Notes: generated by a model not told the origin, from the sequence alone. 53,838 nt of DNA from an uncultured bacterium (GCA_903842025.1 CAIMKX010000042.1:1-53838), one strand, 5' to 3'; positions 33,292 through 42,421 are shown, counted from the stretch's first letter. A program made the numbers and translations.

Positions 33292-35028
33292 TAGCTTATT
33301 CACCTCCTCGAACGGTATCTTCTTCTCAAAAGCCTTGACGATAGCGCTCTCGCGCAAGGAAAGCATGCCTTTGGTCCTGGCAATCCCCAGAATCTCGCTT
33401 TCGACCGGATTGGTAAGAATGGCGTTTTCGATCTCCTTGTCCATCAGGAACATCTCGAAGACGGCCATGCGTCCGCGAGTGCCCTTCGGACAATCGGGTG
33501 TCTGTTTGATCTTGTAGACAGTATCGGAAAACGGTATCTCTTTCCGAAACTCAGACGGCAGATCGGTGAAATTCCTGTCGATAAGGGCCTTGATACTGCC
33601 GTCAACCTTGACCGGTTCGCCGCCGCCCGGACAGAGCAGGCCGACCAGACGCTGGGCGACAGCCAGGATCAGTGTCGGGGCGATGAGATAGGGGTCGACT
33701 CCCATATCAATGAGACGCGGAATGACACCGGCGGCGTTGTTGGTGTGCAAAGTGGAAAAAACCAGGTGACCGGTCAGGGCGGCCTGGACGGCCAGCTGGG
33801 CCGTCTCCTTGTCGCGGATCTCACCGACCATGATGATATCCGGGTCTTGGCGGAGCGTCGTACGCAGACCGGAACTAAAATCGTAGCCGATCTCCGGCCG
33901 GACCTGCGACTGGCTGACGCCTTCGATCTGGTATTCGACCGGGTCCTCCAAGGAAAGGACGTTATAGCTTTCGCGATCGACTTCATTCAAGAACGAGTAG
34001 AGTGTCGTGGATTTACCGGAACCGGTCGGTCCGGTGATGAGAATGAGTCCGTAAGGAGCGTTCAAGGCTTTCTTGACCATGTCCAGATTGCGGTCGGACA
34101 TTCCCAGATCGACCAGGGTCCGGACGCCTTTGGCCTGGTCCAAGATACGCATCTCAACCTTTTCCCCATAATAGGCCGGAAAAGTCGAGACGCGGAAATC
34201 GATGCGGCGGCCGTCGATGCGAGCCGAAAAGCGCCCATCCTGCGGCTTACGCTTCTCATCCAAACGCATATTGGAAAGGACTTTGATGCGCGAAACGACC
34301 GCCGAGTGGACTTGAGGCGGCAAGACCAGGCTGGTGTTCAAAATGCCGTCGACGCGGAACCTGACGCGGACCTTGTCGCGCATATGCTCGATATGGACGT
34401 CGGACGCTTCCCCTTCAACGGCATAGCGGACTATCGTCGCCACTATCTTCACGACCGGGGCGTCCTCGACGATCATGGCTTCGCCCTCATCCTTGCCGCC
34501 GGGAGTCTTGGCGGCGGCGTTTCCCGGACCAGGCTTCTTGGCGACCGTCGTCGTCTCGATGGAAAGCTCTGTTTCTAGTTCTGACAAAGCCCGGGTGACT
34601 TCGCCAGTCAGGCCTTTGTACATTTCGATGACCTTGTTGAAATCCTCGACGGTGATCAGAAAGACGTTATAGGGGATGTTCTTTTTGGTCGCCAGGAAAC
34701 TCAAGGCGTCCCGCGCCTCCATGTTGTCCGGATCGACGATGCCGACCTCGAGAGTGTCTTCAACAAGGCCGATCGGCGCAAAGCGATAGTGTAGGGCCGA
34801 TTCTTCCGGAATATATTCCAAAATCTCGAAAGGGACGGTAATGCCCTCGAGCGAACGGACCGGAATGTTGAGGAATTCCCCGCGGGCGGCGACAATATCG
34901 TCCGGCTTGACCCCGTGGGCGATCAGGGCGTCGTCCAAAACGGCCCCGGCGGCCGTCTGTTTGCGGACCTCGCCAAGATCAGCCTTGGAGATCAGCTTTT
35001 TTGAAAGAAGGATGTCTAGGACTGACAT
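33289..35028 (-). CDS. pilB: Type IV pilus assembly ATPase PilB
   Basis: Hexameric extension ATPase. 579 residues. N-terminal MshEN/GspE-N domain (about 1-150), then the catalytic domain with Walker A ITGPTGSGKSTT, Asp box VLSLEDPVEYQIEG, Walker B QDPDIIMVGEIRD, His box LVFSTLHTNNAAGVIPRL. The C-terminal zinc-binding region keeps only single cysteines (LLCPGGGE and TPDCPKGTRGR) where PilB/GspE normally have two CxxC pairs, so metal binding may be lost. Follows the PilP-like gene. Confidence 0.96.
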   Translation of the reverse strand: MSVLDILLSKKLISKADLGEVRKQTAAGAVLDDALIAHGVKPDDIVAARGEFLNIPVRSLEGITVPFEILEYIPEESALHYRFAPIGLVEDTLEVGIVDPDNMEARDALSFLATKKNIPYNVFLITVEDFNKVIEMYKGLTGEVTRALSELETELSIETTTVAKKPGPGNAAAKTPGGKDEGEAMIVEDAPVVKIVATIVRYAVEGEASDVHIEHMRDKVRVRFRVDGILNTSLVLPPQVHSAVVSRIKVLSNMRLDEKRKPQDGRFSARIDGRRIDFRVSTFPAYYGEKVEMRILDQAKGVRTLVDLGMSDRNLDMVKKALNAPYGLILITGPTGSGKSTTLYSFLNEVDRESYNVLSLEDPVEYQIEGVSQSQVRPEIGYDFSSGLRTTLRQDPDIIMVGEIRDKETAQLAVQAALTGHLVFSTLHTNNAAGVIPRLIDMGVDPYLIAPTLILAVAQRLVGLLCPGGGEPVKVDGSIKALIDRNFTDLPSEFRKEIPFSDTVYKIKQTPDCPKGTRGRMAVFEMFLMDKEIENAILTNPVESEILGIARTKGMLSLRESAIVKAFEKKIPFEEVNKL

Positions 35029-35049
35029 TTTTTGTATGGCCGAGCCGAA

Positions 35050-35397
35050 TTAATGCTTGACGCTAGAGGTCTGGGCCGAAGGATTGGTGACGCCGGGTAT
35101 CGGGGCAAAAGGATTGGGCCGACCGACCGGCAAGGTCGGCACTTCAACGGAATAATCCTTGAGCGTCATATAGGCCGTGTCGCTAAAGAGCGTGGAGTCG
35201 ATCTTGAGAGATTTTATTTCATTGAGAAGGCTGAAGACTTTCACTCCCACCACCTGGTTGTCAGCGTTGGTCTGGTCCAAGGTCGCCGTGCCGGTCGAAG
35301 TCGTGTTTCCTTGCCAATAGAAATATGCTACCAAAGCGACGACGACAATGCCGCCGATGATGTAATATTGTTTATTGGAGGATTTGGGATTATTCAT
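35050..35397 (-). CDS. Small pilus-cluster membrane protein (PilP-like)
   Basis: 115 residues. One N-terminal helix (about 11-28, YYIIGGIVVVALVAYFYW), then a periplasm-facing segment ending in GRPNPFAPIPG, which recalls the (R/G)NPF motif of PilP/GspC-like proteins. It lies between pilO and pilB (4-nt gap to pilO), where PilP would sit. Too short for canonical PilP; function by context. Confidence 0.65.
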   Translation of the reverse strand: MNNPKSSNKQYYIIGGIVVVALVAYFYWQGNTTSTGTATLDQTNADNQVVGVKVFSLLNEIKSLKIDSTLFSDTAYMTLKDYSVEVPTLPVGRPNPFAPIPGVTNPSAQTSSVKH

Positions 35398-35401
35398 GTG
35401 T

Positions 35402-36016
35402 CTATTGGCTCTTTAACCAGTAAGTCGTCAGCTCGACGCTCCAATCGTATATCCCGTCGTCATTGACCGTTACGGACAAATGCGTGACGTCCATAATGCG
35501 CAGGCTTGATTCCAGGTCCTGAAGAAGGCTGATGAACTGCTGATACGGGGCGCTCACTCCGAAGGTCACGGTAACCTTCTGGATAGTCGGCACCGGCACC
35601 GAATAGCCCGCTGCTGTGGCATTCGTAGAAGGAGCGGCGGCGCTTGCGTCCCTCGATGCGGGAGCGGCCGGAGCACCCGGACCGTTCGTCGCCGATTGGC
35701 TTGCGGCCTTGATGCCGGTCAAAGAAAGTCCGTGTTGGGTCGCTATATTGCTCAAGTCTATGACCAAGCGGATATTGTCCATGCCTTGCGGCAACATCCT
35801 TTCCAGGCGATTGCGGTTGACCTCGGAGATGTTGGTATAGTCATTGAGGACCTTGTCGCGGACCGTTATGAGCTCCTGAGCGCTGGCAATGGCCGCTTGA
35901 TATTGGTTGTTGACCGACCGGACGGCATTGGCTTCGGCCAGCATGCCGCTCGTCACCGTGAAATAGATGCCGATGGCCAAGATTATGAGGATTGTCGCGC
36001 TGACGTTTCTGTTCAT
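35402..36016 (-). CDS. pilO: Type IV pilus alignment protein PilO
   Basis: 204 residues. One N-terminal helix (about 8-25), a coiled-coil stretch (about 35-75) and a ferredoxin-like C-terminal domain (VTVTFGVSAPYQQFISLLQDLESSLRIMDVTHLSV), the PilO layout. An Ala/Ser/Pro-rich linker (about 110-140) is extra. It forms the PilM-N-O alignment complex; 1-nt gap after pilN. Confidence 0.87.
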   Translation of the reverse strand: MNRNVSATILIILAIGIYFTVTSGMLAEANAVRSVNNQYQAAIASAQELITVRDKVLNDYTNISEVNRNRLERMLPQGMDNIRLVIDLSNIATQHGLSLTGIKAASQSATNGPGAPAAPASRDASAAAPSTNATAAGYSVPVPTIQKVTVTFGVSAPYQQFISLLQDLESSLRIMDVTHLSVTVNDDGIYDWSVELTTYWLKSQ

Positions 36017-36017
36017 G

Positions 36018-36689
36018 TTAATTTGTCGACGGAGCGGTGCCTGAGGAGCCAGCCGCCGGACTGATCTCCTGCTTGTACAATAAACTGTCTTGGTCGACTG
36101 ACGCGCTCAAACCGAAGGACACAACGCCCTTGGCGTCGATCAACGGGTCGGACAAAGCCGGATCCTTGACAATGTTGGACAGGCCATATTGGGAAAGCTT
36201 CCCTAAAACATCCGACTGGAAAGCGACGGTAGCCAGGTTCGACCCGTAGCCCTTCATCGTCAGATCCAAACCGCTACCCTTTGCCGCGCCTTTGAGCTCC
36301 ATGGACAGGAAGCGGACGTTGATGACCGTGATCGGCTGAAGGACTTTGGCGAAAACCTGAGAAATCGCCACGTGGTTCCTGAGGATCTGTCGGGCCTGAT
36401 CGATCTGAGTATTGGCTTTTTTGAGCTGTTCGATGAGCTCGAGCTTGAACTGGCTCTCATTCTTGGCCAACTCGGTCTTGTAGTCTTCTTGGGCCTTCAC
36501 CAGATATTGTTTCCAGAGATAAACTCCGCCGACCGAGCCCAGAGAAACGACGAAAAGCAAAATGGCCAGACTCATGAAGATGCTCGTGCCGTGATGGACG
36601 ACTTTCGGCGCGGGGGCGCCGCCGATCCCGCCTATGGCCGGATATGCCTGCTTTTTCGGTATAAATGAAGTTTGGAATTTTGGTTCCAT
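36018..36689 (-). CDS. pilN: Type IV pilus alignment protein PilN-like
   Basis: 223 residues. A cytosolic N-terminus of about 35 residues that would bind PilM, one membrane helix (about 37-58), a coiled coil (about 60-110) and an extracytoplasmic domain (VLQPITVINVRFLSMEL...). The order pilM-pilN-pilO supports the call. TATACT lies 14 nt before the ATG, so an internal promoter is possible. Confidence 0.85.
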   Translation of the reverse strand: MEPKFQTSFIPKKQAYPAIGGIGGAPAPKVVHHGTSIFMSLAILLFVVSLGSVGGVYLWKQYLVKAQEDYKTELAKNESQFKLELIEQLKKANTQIDQARQILRNHVAISQVFAKVLQPITVINVRFLSMELKGAAKGSGLDLTMKGYGSNLATVAFQSDVLGKLSQYGLSNIVKDPALSDPLIDAKGVVSFGLSASVDQDSLLYKQEISPAAGSSGTAPSTN

Positions 36690-36748
36690 AAGGATTCAAG
36701 TTAAGTATAGCAGTTATGTGGAAATCAAGGGATGTGTATAACGGTTCT

Positions 36749-37846
36749 CTACTCGATTTCGGAGAGCCTTCGCAAAGCCGCTCCGATGGCCACGGTGAAT
36801 TCCGGACCGATATGGGAAAATTCGTCGGCCAGAATGGCCGGGGCTTCAAGCCGGGTGAAAGGATCGGCGTATTTGATCTCCGTCTGGAAACTGATCTTGG
36901 CCAGATCGGTAAAACCCTTGAGTTGGACTCCGCCGCCTGTCAGGATGATCCGGCTGACATTCTTGGCATATTTCTTCTGGTAGGCCAAGAGCGCGCTATT
37001 GGCTTCATAGAATATATAGTCCAGATTGACCGTGATGATCTCCGTCAACTCCTTGTATTCCGGTCCGCCCTTGAGGCCGTAGTTGCGCTTCATGCTTTCG
37101 GCCTCGGCCACGGTGATCGACAAAGCCTTGGACAGGGCCAAGGTAATGTCTTGACTGCCTTTGCTCACGATATGCGACGAGCGGAGCGCGCCATGCTCGA
37201 TGATGTAAAGTTTGGTCGAACGCGAGCCCATGTCGAAGATCATCGAAGTGCCGACGCCCTGATCGGTCAAGGCCCGGATCGAACTGAAGATCTCGATCTC
37301 GTAAAAACCGGGCTGAAGTCCGCCCGACATCATGACCGACTGGTACTGGTTGATGAAGTCATTGTGAATGGCCACTACCAGAACGTCGCGGCCGAGCTTT
37401 TCGGCTTTGGCTTTTTCGTCTTCGGAGGCGTAGGATTCCTCTTTGGGGATTATTGAATAATCCAAAAGGACTTCGCTCAAAGGCACCGGTATGTATTTCC
37501 TGGCCTCGATCGAGACAATATCGCCGACTTGCTTGTCCGGCACCGGAGGGATGGTGATGAAGGTTATGAGGCTGGCCGAAAGCGGCAAAGCCGTGCCGCA
37601 ATTGACGGTCGTCGTCTTGGACTCGCGCAAAATATCCTTGAGGGCTTCGACCAGTTTTTCCGGCGGCAAAGCCACCGACCGGCCGATCTCCAGTCCACCA
37701 TAAGGGCCGAGAGCCAATTCGCCGTAAGTTTGGAGGACGGCTCGTCCCCTTTTCTTCCTGATCTGGACCAGCTTGATGGCTGAAGAGCCGATATCTATCC
37801 CGAGAACGCTGGTTTCTTTTTTGAAAAATCTGGAAAAGAAAGACAT
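36749..37846 (-). CDS. pilM: Type IV pilus cytosolic protein PilM
   Basis: Actin-like ATPase-fold protein that links PilN to the motor ATPases. 365 residues from the ATG at 37846 (6 nt after TATAAT). It starts MSFFSRFFKKETSVLGIDIGSSAIKLVQI (phosphate-1 motif), with MIFDMGSRSTKLYII (phosphate-2) and RIILTGGGVQLKGF (adenosine motif). First gene of the core T4P operon. Confidence 0.95.
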   Translation of the reverse strand: MSFFSRFFKKETSVLGIDIGSSAIKLVQIRKKRGRAVLQTYGELALGPYGGLEIGRSVALPPEKLVEALKDILRESKTTTVNCGTALPLSASLITFITIPPVPDKQVGDIVSIEARKYIPVPLSEVLLDYSIIPKEESYASEDEKAKAEKLGRDVLVVAIHNDFINQYQSVMMSGGLQPGFYEIEIFSSIRALTDQGVGTSMIFDMGSRSTKLYIIEHGALRSSHIVSKGSQDITLALSKALSITVAEAESMKRNYGLKGGPEYKELTEIITVNLDYIFYEANSALLAYQKKYAKNVSRIILTGGGVQLKGFTDLAKISFQTEIKYADPFTRLEAPAILADEFSHIGPEFTVAIGAALRRLSEIE

Positions 37847-37852
37847 ATGGGT

Positions 37853-37858
37853 ATTATA
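37853..37858 (-). promoter_or_regulatory. -10 element of pilM
   Basis: TATAAT on the minus strand, 6 nt (ACCCAT), ATG. Only 3 bp from the comF -10. Confidence 0.7.
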
Positions 37859-37861
37859 TAT

Positions 37862-37867
37862 TATAAT
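37862..37867 (+). promoter_or_regulatory. -10 element of comF
   Basis: TATAAT, 7 nt (TGCAATC), ATG. Back to back with the pilM -10. Confidence 0.7.
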
Positions 37868-37874
37868 TGCAATC

Positions 37875-38549
37875 ATGTCTCTAATAAAAGCCTTTTTGGA
37901 TACGATCCTGACCGCCCTCTTCCCTTTTTCAAACGCCGAAAAGGAGCTGTTCTCGTATTCTCCGGAGCAAGCCTACGATATCCTGCCAAAATCATTATTG
38001 CCGCCGATCGCGCGGGCCTATTCCGTCTTTGCCTACAAAGATCCGCGGGTCACCAAACTGGTTTGGAACATCAAATACAAAAAATCCTTACAAGCTGCCA
38101 CTATTGGAGCTTATGCTTTGCACAGAATGCTGGGCGAACTCAAAATCCCGTTAAAATTGATGCCGGATGAAAAGATTCTGATATTGCCGATGCCAATAAC
38201 AGCGAAACGCCGCCAGGAACGTGGATACAATCAATGTGAAATCATCGCCAATGAATTGAAAAAGTTTGATTCTTCAAATCGACTTGAAATAGTAAGCAAT
38301 TTGCTATTAAGAATTCATCACACTTCCCGACAGACTTTAAAAGACAGAAAAGAAAGGCTAATGAGCGCCAAGGGCATTTTCTCCATTAACGAAGACGTTT
38401 TGAAAAAATTCTCTTCCGATGAATTAATATATCGCACAGTTATCATTATCGACGATGTTATTACGACAGGAAGCACTATAAAGGAGGCGATGGAGACTGT
38501 CCAAACAGCGGGGTTTGGGAGAGTTTACGGGCTGTCGGTGGCACATTAA
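37875..38549 (+). CDS. comF: ComF family phosphoribosyltransferase
   Basis: Needed for DNA uptake in competent bacteria. 224 residues from the ATG at 37875, chosen by its -10 spacing over a longer frame that would overlap pilM. PRTase fold with the PRPP-binding loop VIIIDDVITTGST; ILPMPITAKRRQERGYNQCEIIA is the ComF hallmark; final GFGRVYGLSVAH. The usual N-terminal zinc-finger cysteines are absent. Divergent from the T4P operon, fitting joint use in natural transformation. Confidence 0.93.
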   Translation: MSLIKAFLDTILTALFPFSNAEKELFSYSPEQAYDILPKSLLPPIARAYSVFAYKDPRVTKLVWNIKYKKSLQAATIGAYALHRMLGELKIPLKLMPDEKILILPMPITAKRRQERGYNQCEIIANELKKFDSSNRLEIVSNLLLRIHHTSRQTLKDRKERLMSAKGIFSINEDVLKKFSSDELIYRTVIIIDDVITTGSTIKEAMETVQTAGFGRVYGLSVAH

Positions 38550-38571
38550 GATTTTAGATTTGAATTGACGT

Positions 38572-38684
38572 TGCAAATTTCTAATTACCTAATTTCTAAT
38601 TGACCTAAGAAATGACCAAACTTCAATTGGAACTTGGTCATTTCTTAGAAATTAGGTAATTAGGAATTAGGAATTAGGAATTTA
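38572..38684. repeat. TAATTAGGTCAATTAG palindromic element, empty form
   Basis: CTAATTTCTAATTGACCTAAGAAATGACCAA and its inverse flank a short centre. Arms match those around the IVP remnant at 6053-6283. The tyrS stop codon lies in the right end. Confidence 0.75.
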
Positions 38685-39891
38685 CAATCACCTTCACAAA
38701 CCTCCTCTTCCCTATTTTGAGAATCAAAGTTTTATCTGGCAACAGATTGGGATCAGTGACCTTGGTGTCATCTTCAAATCGGACAGCTCCATTATCTACG
38801 AGACGCCTCCATTCGGCTTTGGAAGGAATGATGCCGGATTGTACCAAAACATCAGCCAGCGTCTCATTCTTGGAAATCTTGATCTCCTGAATGTCCTCCG
38901 GCACTCCGCCTTTGGAAAAAGTCGTGTCGAATGTTTCCTCGGCGGCCTTTGCGGCAGATTCGCCGTGATATATCTTTACAATTTCAAACGCTAACCGAGC
39001 TTTGATTATTTTTGGATTCTTGCCTTCCTGTAATTCATCCTTTATCTTGGAAATATCCTCAAGACTCATATAGGTGCAATCCGTAAATAGCTGAATTATA
39101 TTCTCATCAGCTTGAGCCATAACCTTGCCGAACATATCATTCGGCGTCGCATCCAAAAAGACACCTGTACCGAGGCTTTTGGACATCATTTTTTCGCCGG
39201 TCACAGGATTCTCAAGCAACGTTGTAATAAAGACAAATTTTTCCTTATTTTTGTATCTTCGCAAAAGAGTCCTGCCGGCCAAAGCGTTAAATTTCTGATC
39301 GTTGCCGCAAAACTCAACATCAATATCCAAATGGACGCTGTCGTATCCTTGCATCAGAGGATAAAAAAACTCATGAAGATAAATCGGTTTATTTTCTTTG
39401 ATTCTTTTTTCAAACATGTCACGCTCTAACATTCCCTGGACTGTGAAGTTTGAGGCAATATCTATCAACTCCTCAAACGTCAATTTGGAAAGCCAGTCAT
39501 GGTTGTAAACAATCTCCACAGGATTCTCTTTATCATCAAAGCTGATGATCGGGGAAAGTTGTTTGATCCATGTTTTTGTATTATCCACAACCTGTTGTCT
39601 GTTCAATTGAACCCGGGCGGCTGTTTTATCAGTCGGGTCGCCTATCCGAGCGGTAAAATCGCCGATAAGCAGGATTATCTGGTGACCCAGTTGCCTGAAT
39701 TTTTCCATGATCATATAATTCGTGGCATGTCCAAGATGAAGGGCTGGACCAGTGGGATCTGCACCGATATATATCCTTAGTTGCCGACCAGACAAAAGCT
39801 CCTTCTTTAAAAATTCTTTTGAGGGAATAATCTCGGCCACGCTTCGGCTTAAGATATCGTCAATTATCTTTTCGTCGGTTATCGTTTTCAT
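38674..39891 (-). CDS. tyrS: Tyrosyl-tRNA synthetase
   Basis: Charges tRNA-Tyr. 405 residues from the ATG at 39891, 7 nt after TACAAT; a longer frame would run through a giant hairpin and is rejected. Class I motifs: HIGH as ALHLGHATNY, KMSKS as KMMSKSLGTG. C-terminal S4 domain (about 340-400, SKAEWRRLVDNGAVRFED). The last three codons fall within a palindromic repeat. Confidence 0.96.
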   Translation of the reverse strand: MKTITDEKIIDDILSRSVAEIIPSKEFLKKELLSGRQLRIYIGADPTGPALHLGHATNYMIMEKFRQLGHQIILLIGDFTARIGDPTDKTAARVQLNRQQVVDNTKTWIKQLSPIISFDDKENPVEIVYNHDWLSKLTFEELIDIASNFTVQGMLERDMFEKRIKENKPIYLHEFFYPLMQGYDSVHLDIDVEFCGNDQKFNALAGRTLLRRYKNKEKFVFITTLLENPVTGEKMMSKSLGTGVFLDATPNDMFGKVMAQADENIIQLFTDCTYMSLEDISKIKDELQEGKNPKIIKARLAFEIVKIYHGESAAKAAEETFDTTFSKGGVPEDIQEIKISKNETLADVLVQSGIIPSKAEWRRLVDNGAVRFEDDTKVTDPNLLPDKTLILKIGKRRFVKVIVNS

Positions 39892-39898
39892 ATTCCAT

Positions 39899-39904
39899 AT
39901 TGTA
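39899..39904 (-). promoter_or_regulatory. -10 element of tyrS
   Basis: TACAAT, 7 nt (ATGGAAT), ATG. Confidence 0.65.
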
Positions 39905-39929
39905 ATCGTTTTTGCCGTAATTTGCCACA

Positions 39930-40099
39930 GACGTAAGAACCTTTCACAAACTTTTTCACCTTGAGGATAATTTGCGACCAATGTACCATTGCATTTTCCA
40001 AAGGACGAGTGAATCCTTGGAGCGAGTCCTTTGTGAAAATGCCGGTACATTGGGAGCAAAGTCCGAGAGGTGAAAAAGTTTGTGAAAGGTTCTTACGTC
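39930..40099. repeat. Giant hairpin 2 (tyrS upstream)
   Basis: Arms 39930-39961 and 40068-40099 are perfect 32-bp inverted repeats. The interior is also nearly palindromic (ACCAATGTACC ... GGTACATTGG; TTTTCCAAAGGAC ... GTCCTTTGTGAAAA), so about 170 nt can form one rod. Confidence 0.9.
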
Positions 40100-40108
40100 A
40101 AATCAACC

Positions 40109-40390
40109 CTAAACCTTCGGAGTCTGATTGTTGGAATCAGTCGGCTTCGGTGCTTCGGCAAAACTGTGCCATTTGCCGACGACGAAGAACAAGTAGACTA
40201 ATTCGAGTATACCGATGGTATTAATGACCAACAGGGCTATGAACCACCACTTTTCACTGCGTCTGGCGGCATGCCAGAGAGCATAACCTTTGAGAACAAT
40301 GACTATAATGGCGATAATGGCGGCAATGAGACCCAAACCGAGAATTGCCCCGACACCAAGACCATAATTCTGGCCGTACCATGAATTCAT
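40109..40390 (-). CDS. Small two-helix membrane protein (DUF5652-like)
   Basis: 93 residues from the second ATG (40390), 6 nt after TATACT. Two membrane helices (about 14-36 and 47-68) separated by GYALWHAARRSEKWWFIALLVINTIGILELVYLFF, a pattern recalled from DUF5652 proteins common in Patescibacteria. It is followed by a short hydrophilic tail. Function unknown. Confidence 0.8.
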   Translation of the reverse strand: MNSWYGQNYGLGVGAILGLGLIAAIIAIIVIVLKGYALWHAARRSEKWWFIALLVINTIGILELVYLFFVVGKWHSFAEAPKPTDSNNQTPKV

Positions 40391-40396
40391 CATAAA

Positions 40397-40402
40397 AGTA
40401 TA
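40397..40402 (-). promoter_or_regulatory. -10 element of the DUF5652-like gene
   Basis: TATACT, 6 nt to the second ATG. Confidence 0.55.
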
Positions 40403-40432
40403 AATATATTAGTAATGGCGTCATTGTAGCAC

Positions 40433-40471
40433 AAAAAGGCCGTCCTGATTTTGTCGAGGAACGGCTTTTTT
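40433..40471. terminator. Intrinsic terminator (bidirectional)
   Basis: AAAAAGGCCGT ... ACGGCTTTTTT stem-loop; acts downstream of the DUF5666-like gene on the minus strand. Confidence 0.75.
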
Positions 40472-40483
40472 GTCTTAAACAAT

Positions 40484-41305
40484 TTAGAAGCCGAACAGTC
40501 GCATGAAGAACTGGCCGATACTTGAGAACATTCCCGGTGCTTTTTGATTTACGGAGGATTGGTCAATAATGACGGACGCTGTCACGGAATTATTATTTAC
40601 CGTACCCTGAATAACCACTTTGTCACCTACCGTGATCGCGGATAATGTAATGGTCTTCTGGCCTTCATAGACTTTGGCATTTGTAGCGTCGATCGTGTAG
40701 ACAATATTGCCCGAAGTCGTGACGGAAAGCGAAGAACCGCTGATGGTCGAGACTGTCCCGGCCACAACCGGTTGGCCGTTGCCGATCACCGGCAATGTCG
40801 TACTGCCCATCATGCCGTAACCGACGCCTTTGCCGTTATTTTCTGAATCGCGGTTGCCCATCATCCCGCCGATCGCCCCGTCAATAATAGTTGTTGCGAC
40901 AACATTTGTGCCATTCACTGTTCCTTGGGCGAAGATCATATCGCCGATCGCAATACTAGAAATCGTGCCGGCGACATTGTTCTTTTTAATGGCGGCATTG
41001 GTCGCATCAACTGTAAAACTGGTAACAGCGGTCGTGGAAGCAAAACCTTGATTTCCGCTGACCGTTATAATGTTGCCGCTGATCGACACGACTTTGCCGG
41101 AAACGCCCGGTTTCATCATCCCTTGCAAGACTCCGTTGCCGCTGGCATGGCCCATCATGCCGCGAACTTGACCGGACTTTGTTTGCCCCCGTTCATTGTC
41201 ATTACCCTGGCCATTTTCGTTAGCGGCCAATGCCGGAACAGCCAAAGCCAGGCTGGCCACCAACACCAAACCCGTCGTCAAAGAAACAAGCCTTTTTGTA
41301 TTCAT
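40484..41305 (-). CDS. Secreted DUF5666-like beta-repeat protein
   Basis: 273 residues from the ATG at 41305, whose signal peptide MNTKRLVSLTTGLVLVASLALAVPALA is cleaved near A27. Two OB-like repeats follow (GVSGKVVSISGNIITVSG...FTVDATNAAIKKN and AGTVSTISGSSLSVTTSG...YTIDATNAKVYEG), each ending GD.I..QGTVNG..V.A..IIDG/Q, matching the DUF5666 pattern. A Met/Gly-rich linker joins them. Extracytoplasmic; role unknown. Confidence 0.85.
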   Translation of the reverse strand: MNTKRLVSLTTGLVLVASLALAVPALAANENGQGNDNERGQTKSGQVRGMMGHASGNGVLQGMMKPGVSGKVVSISGNIITVSGNQGFASTTAVTSFTVDATNAAIKKNNVAGTISSIAIGDMIFAQGTVNGTNVVATTIIDGAIGGMMGNRDSENNGKGVGYGMMGSTTLPVIGNGQPVVAGTVSTISGSSLSVTTSGNIVYTIDATNAKVYEGQKTITLSAITVGDKVVIQGTVNNNSVTASVIIDQSSVNQKAPGMFSSIGQFFMRLFGF

Positions 41306-41402
41306 TTTATTTGTACTTGGAATTAGTCGAATAAGGAAGGTTCGATAGGCCTTCGTTGTGTAAGTACGGCTAATAGGGTGTGAATGGTGCGACAAACCGA
41401 TA

Positions 41403-41446
41403 TCTACTTTATGGGGTACATTTCATCAGCGGAGACGGTGGGATTT
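41403..41446. repeat. Direct repeat, distal att-like copy of the tRNA-Ser 3' end
   Basis: About 44 bp closely matching 42422-42463, including TATGGGGTACA, GCGGAGACGGTGGGATT and the flank. It contains the tRNA-Ser acceptor strand and part of the T stem. Confidence 0.8.
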
Positions 41447-41465
41447 CTGATTACAGGTCTGGAAC

Positions 41466-42293
41466 CTATTTAACAACAAACTTTTTAACGGCGTAATCGT
41501 AGACTTCTTCCGGCCAATATTGCTTTTTCGATCCTGTATTGGTAGATAAACCAATAACTCTCGCGACATATTCTCCACAGTCTGTTCCGGAATCTATTTC
41601 GGAATTGAGTTTGCTTTCATCTACAATGATATCAATAAAAATTGCTTTCATTCCTACTAAAGTCTTCTCCTTTGAAACATCAAAATTAGTAATTGATTTA
41701 CGTCCGTAATTAAAGCACTCGTAAATTTTGTCCTTATGAATAATCCCCACATGCCAAAATCTGCCTACCATTTTTTCTAATGGAGGATAATCCTTCGGCC
41801 TAGTCTCAATAGGTAAAAAGAAGACAGACGCTTTTGAAACCCACTTTTCTGGTATAGAAAATTCTCCGGTATTGTCATTGAGTTTCATGGGGAATTGACT
41901 GACTCTAAGAAGGCCTTTCCTTATGTGCTTTACATCTGTAGCAACATTCATGAGTTGAATACTGTTCCTATCAAATGGACTAACTATGCTTTGGTAAACC
42001 AATTTCTTTTGTGACAATTCTGATAGGAGTGACCAGATCGGAATCGTTAGATATCACGACAGCCTTTTCAAAAAGTGTATGGTGCGCGTGTATATCCGCT
42101 GGCGATTGGGTCGATCTGGGTCTTTATCACTCATGTGAACCATTATAGGTGCCGTATAATACTTTATCTTGATGATCTAGTCTTGGGGGAAACGTAGTTT
42201 GCACATTTTCAATACATCTAGCCAACGATACGGAGTATCTTTGAGACATCCGTAATACAAATTGAAACCGTCAATATAAACATATATTTTCAT
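41466..42293 (-). pseudogene. Decayed NYN-domain (PIN-like nuclease) gene
   Basis: The ATG at 42293 reads MKIYVYIDGFNLYYG...TPYRWLDVLKM, the NYN N-terminus with catalytic Asp, then hits TAG. Shifted frames continue with IKIKYYTAPI, RPNRQRIYTRTIHF, then FEKAVVISNDSDLVTPIR (second acidic motif) and, in the open frame 41466-42017, SPFDRNSIQLMNVATDVKHI and SQFPMKLNDNTGEFSIPEKW. At least two frameshifts and a deletion of about 50 residues are implied. After IPEKW the open frame continues about 120 residues with FWHVGIIHKDKIYECF and DCGEYVARVIGL, which may be a different domain (permuted NlpC/P60-like His then Cys). Confidence 0.7.
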
Positions 42294-42318
42294 CGCACTA
42301 TTGTATTCCTACAATACA

Positions 42319-42345
42319 GAAACCGCAACACAAGATTGCGGTTTC
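42319..42345. repeat. Hairpin
   Basis: GAAACCGCAA/TTGCGGTTTC 10-bp stem, 7-nt loop, with no T tract. Upstream of the NYN remnant, inside the island. Confidence 0.6.
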
Positions 42346-42421
42346 GCGTTCTGCCACCGAAGCGACAAAAGGTATATCAATATACTATCAAATCAAAGAC
42401 AAAAGTCAAGCAAAATTGGTG

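Noticed and set aside
39892..40059. Longer tyrS start
   Set aside because: The extension is hairpin sequence; TyrS homology and the -10 spacing support 39891.
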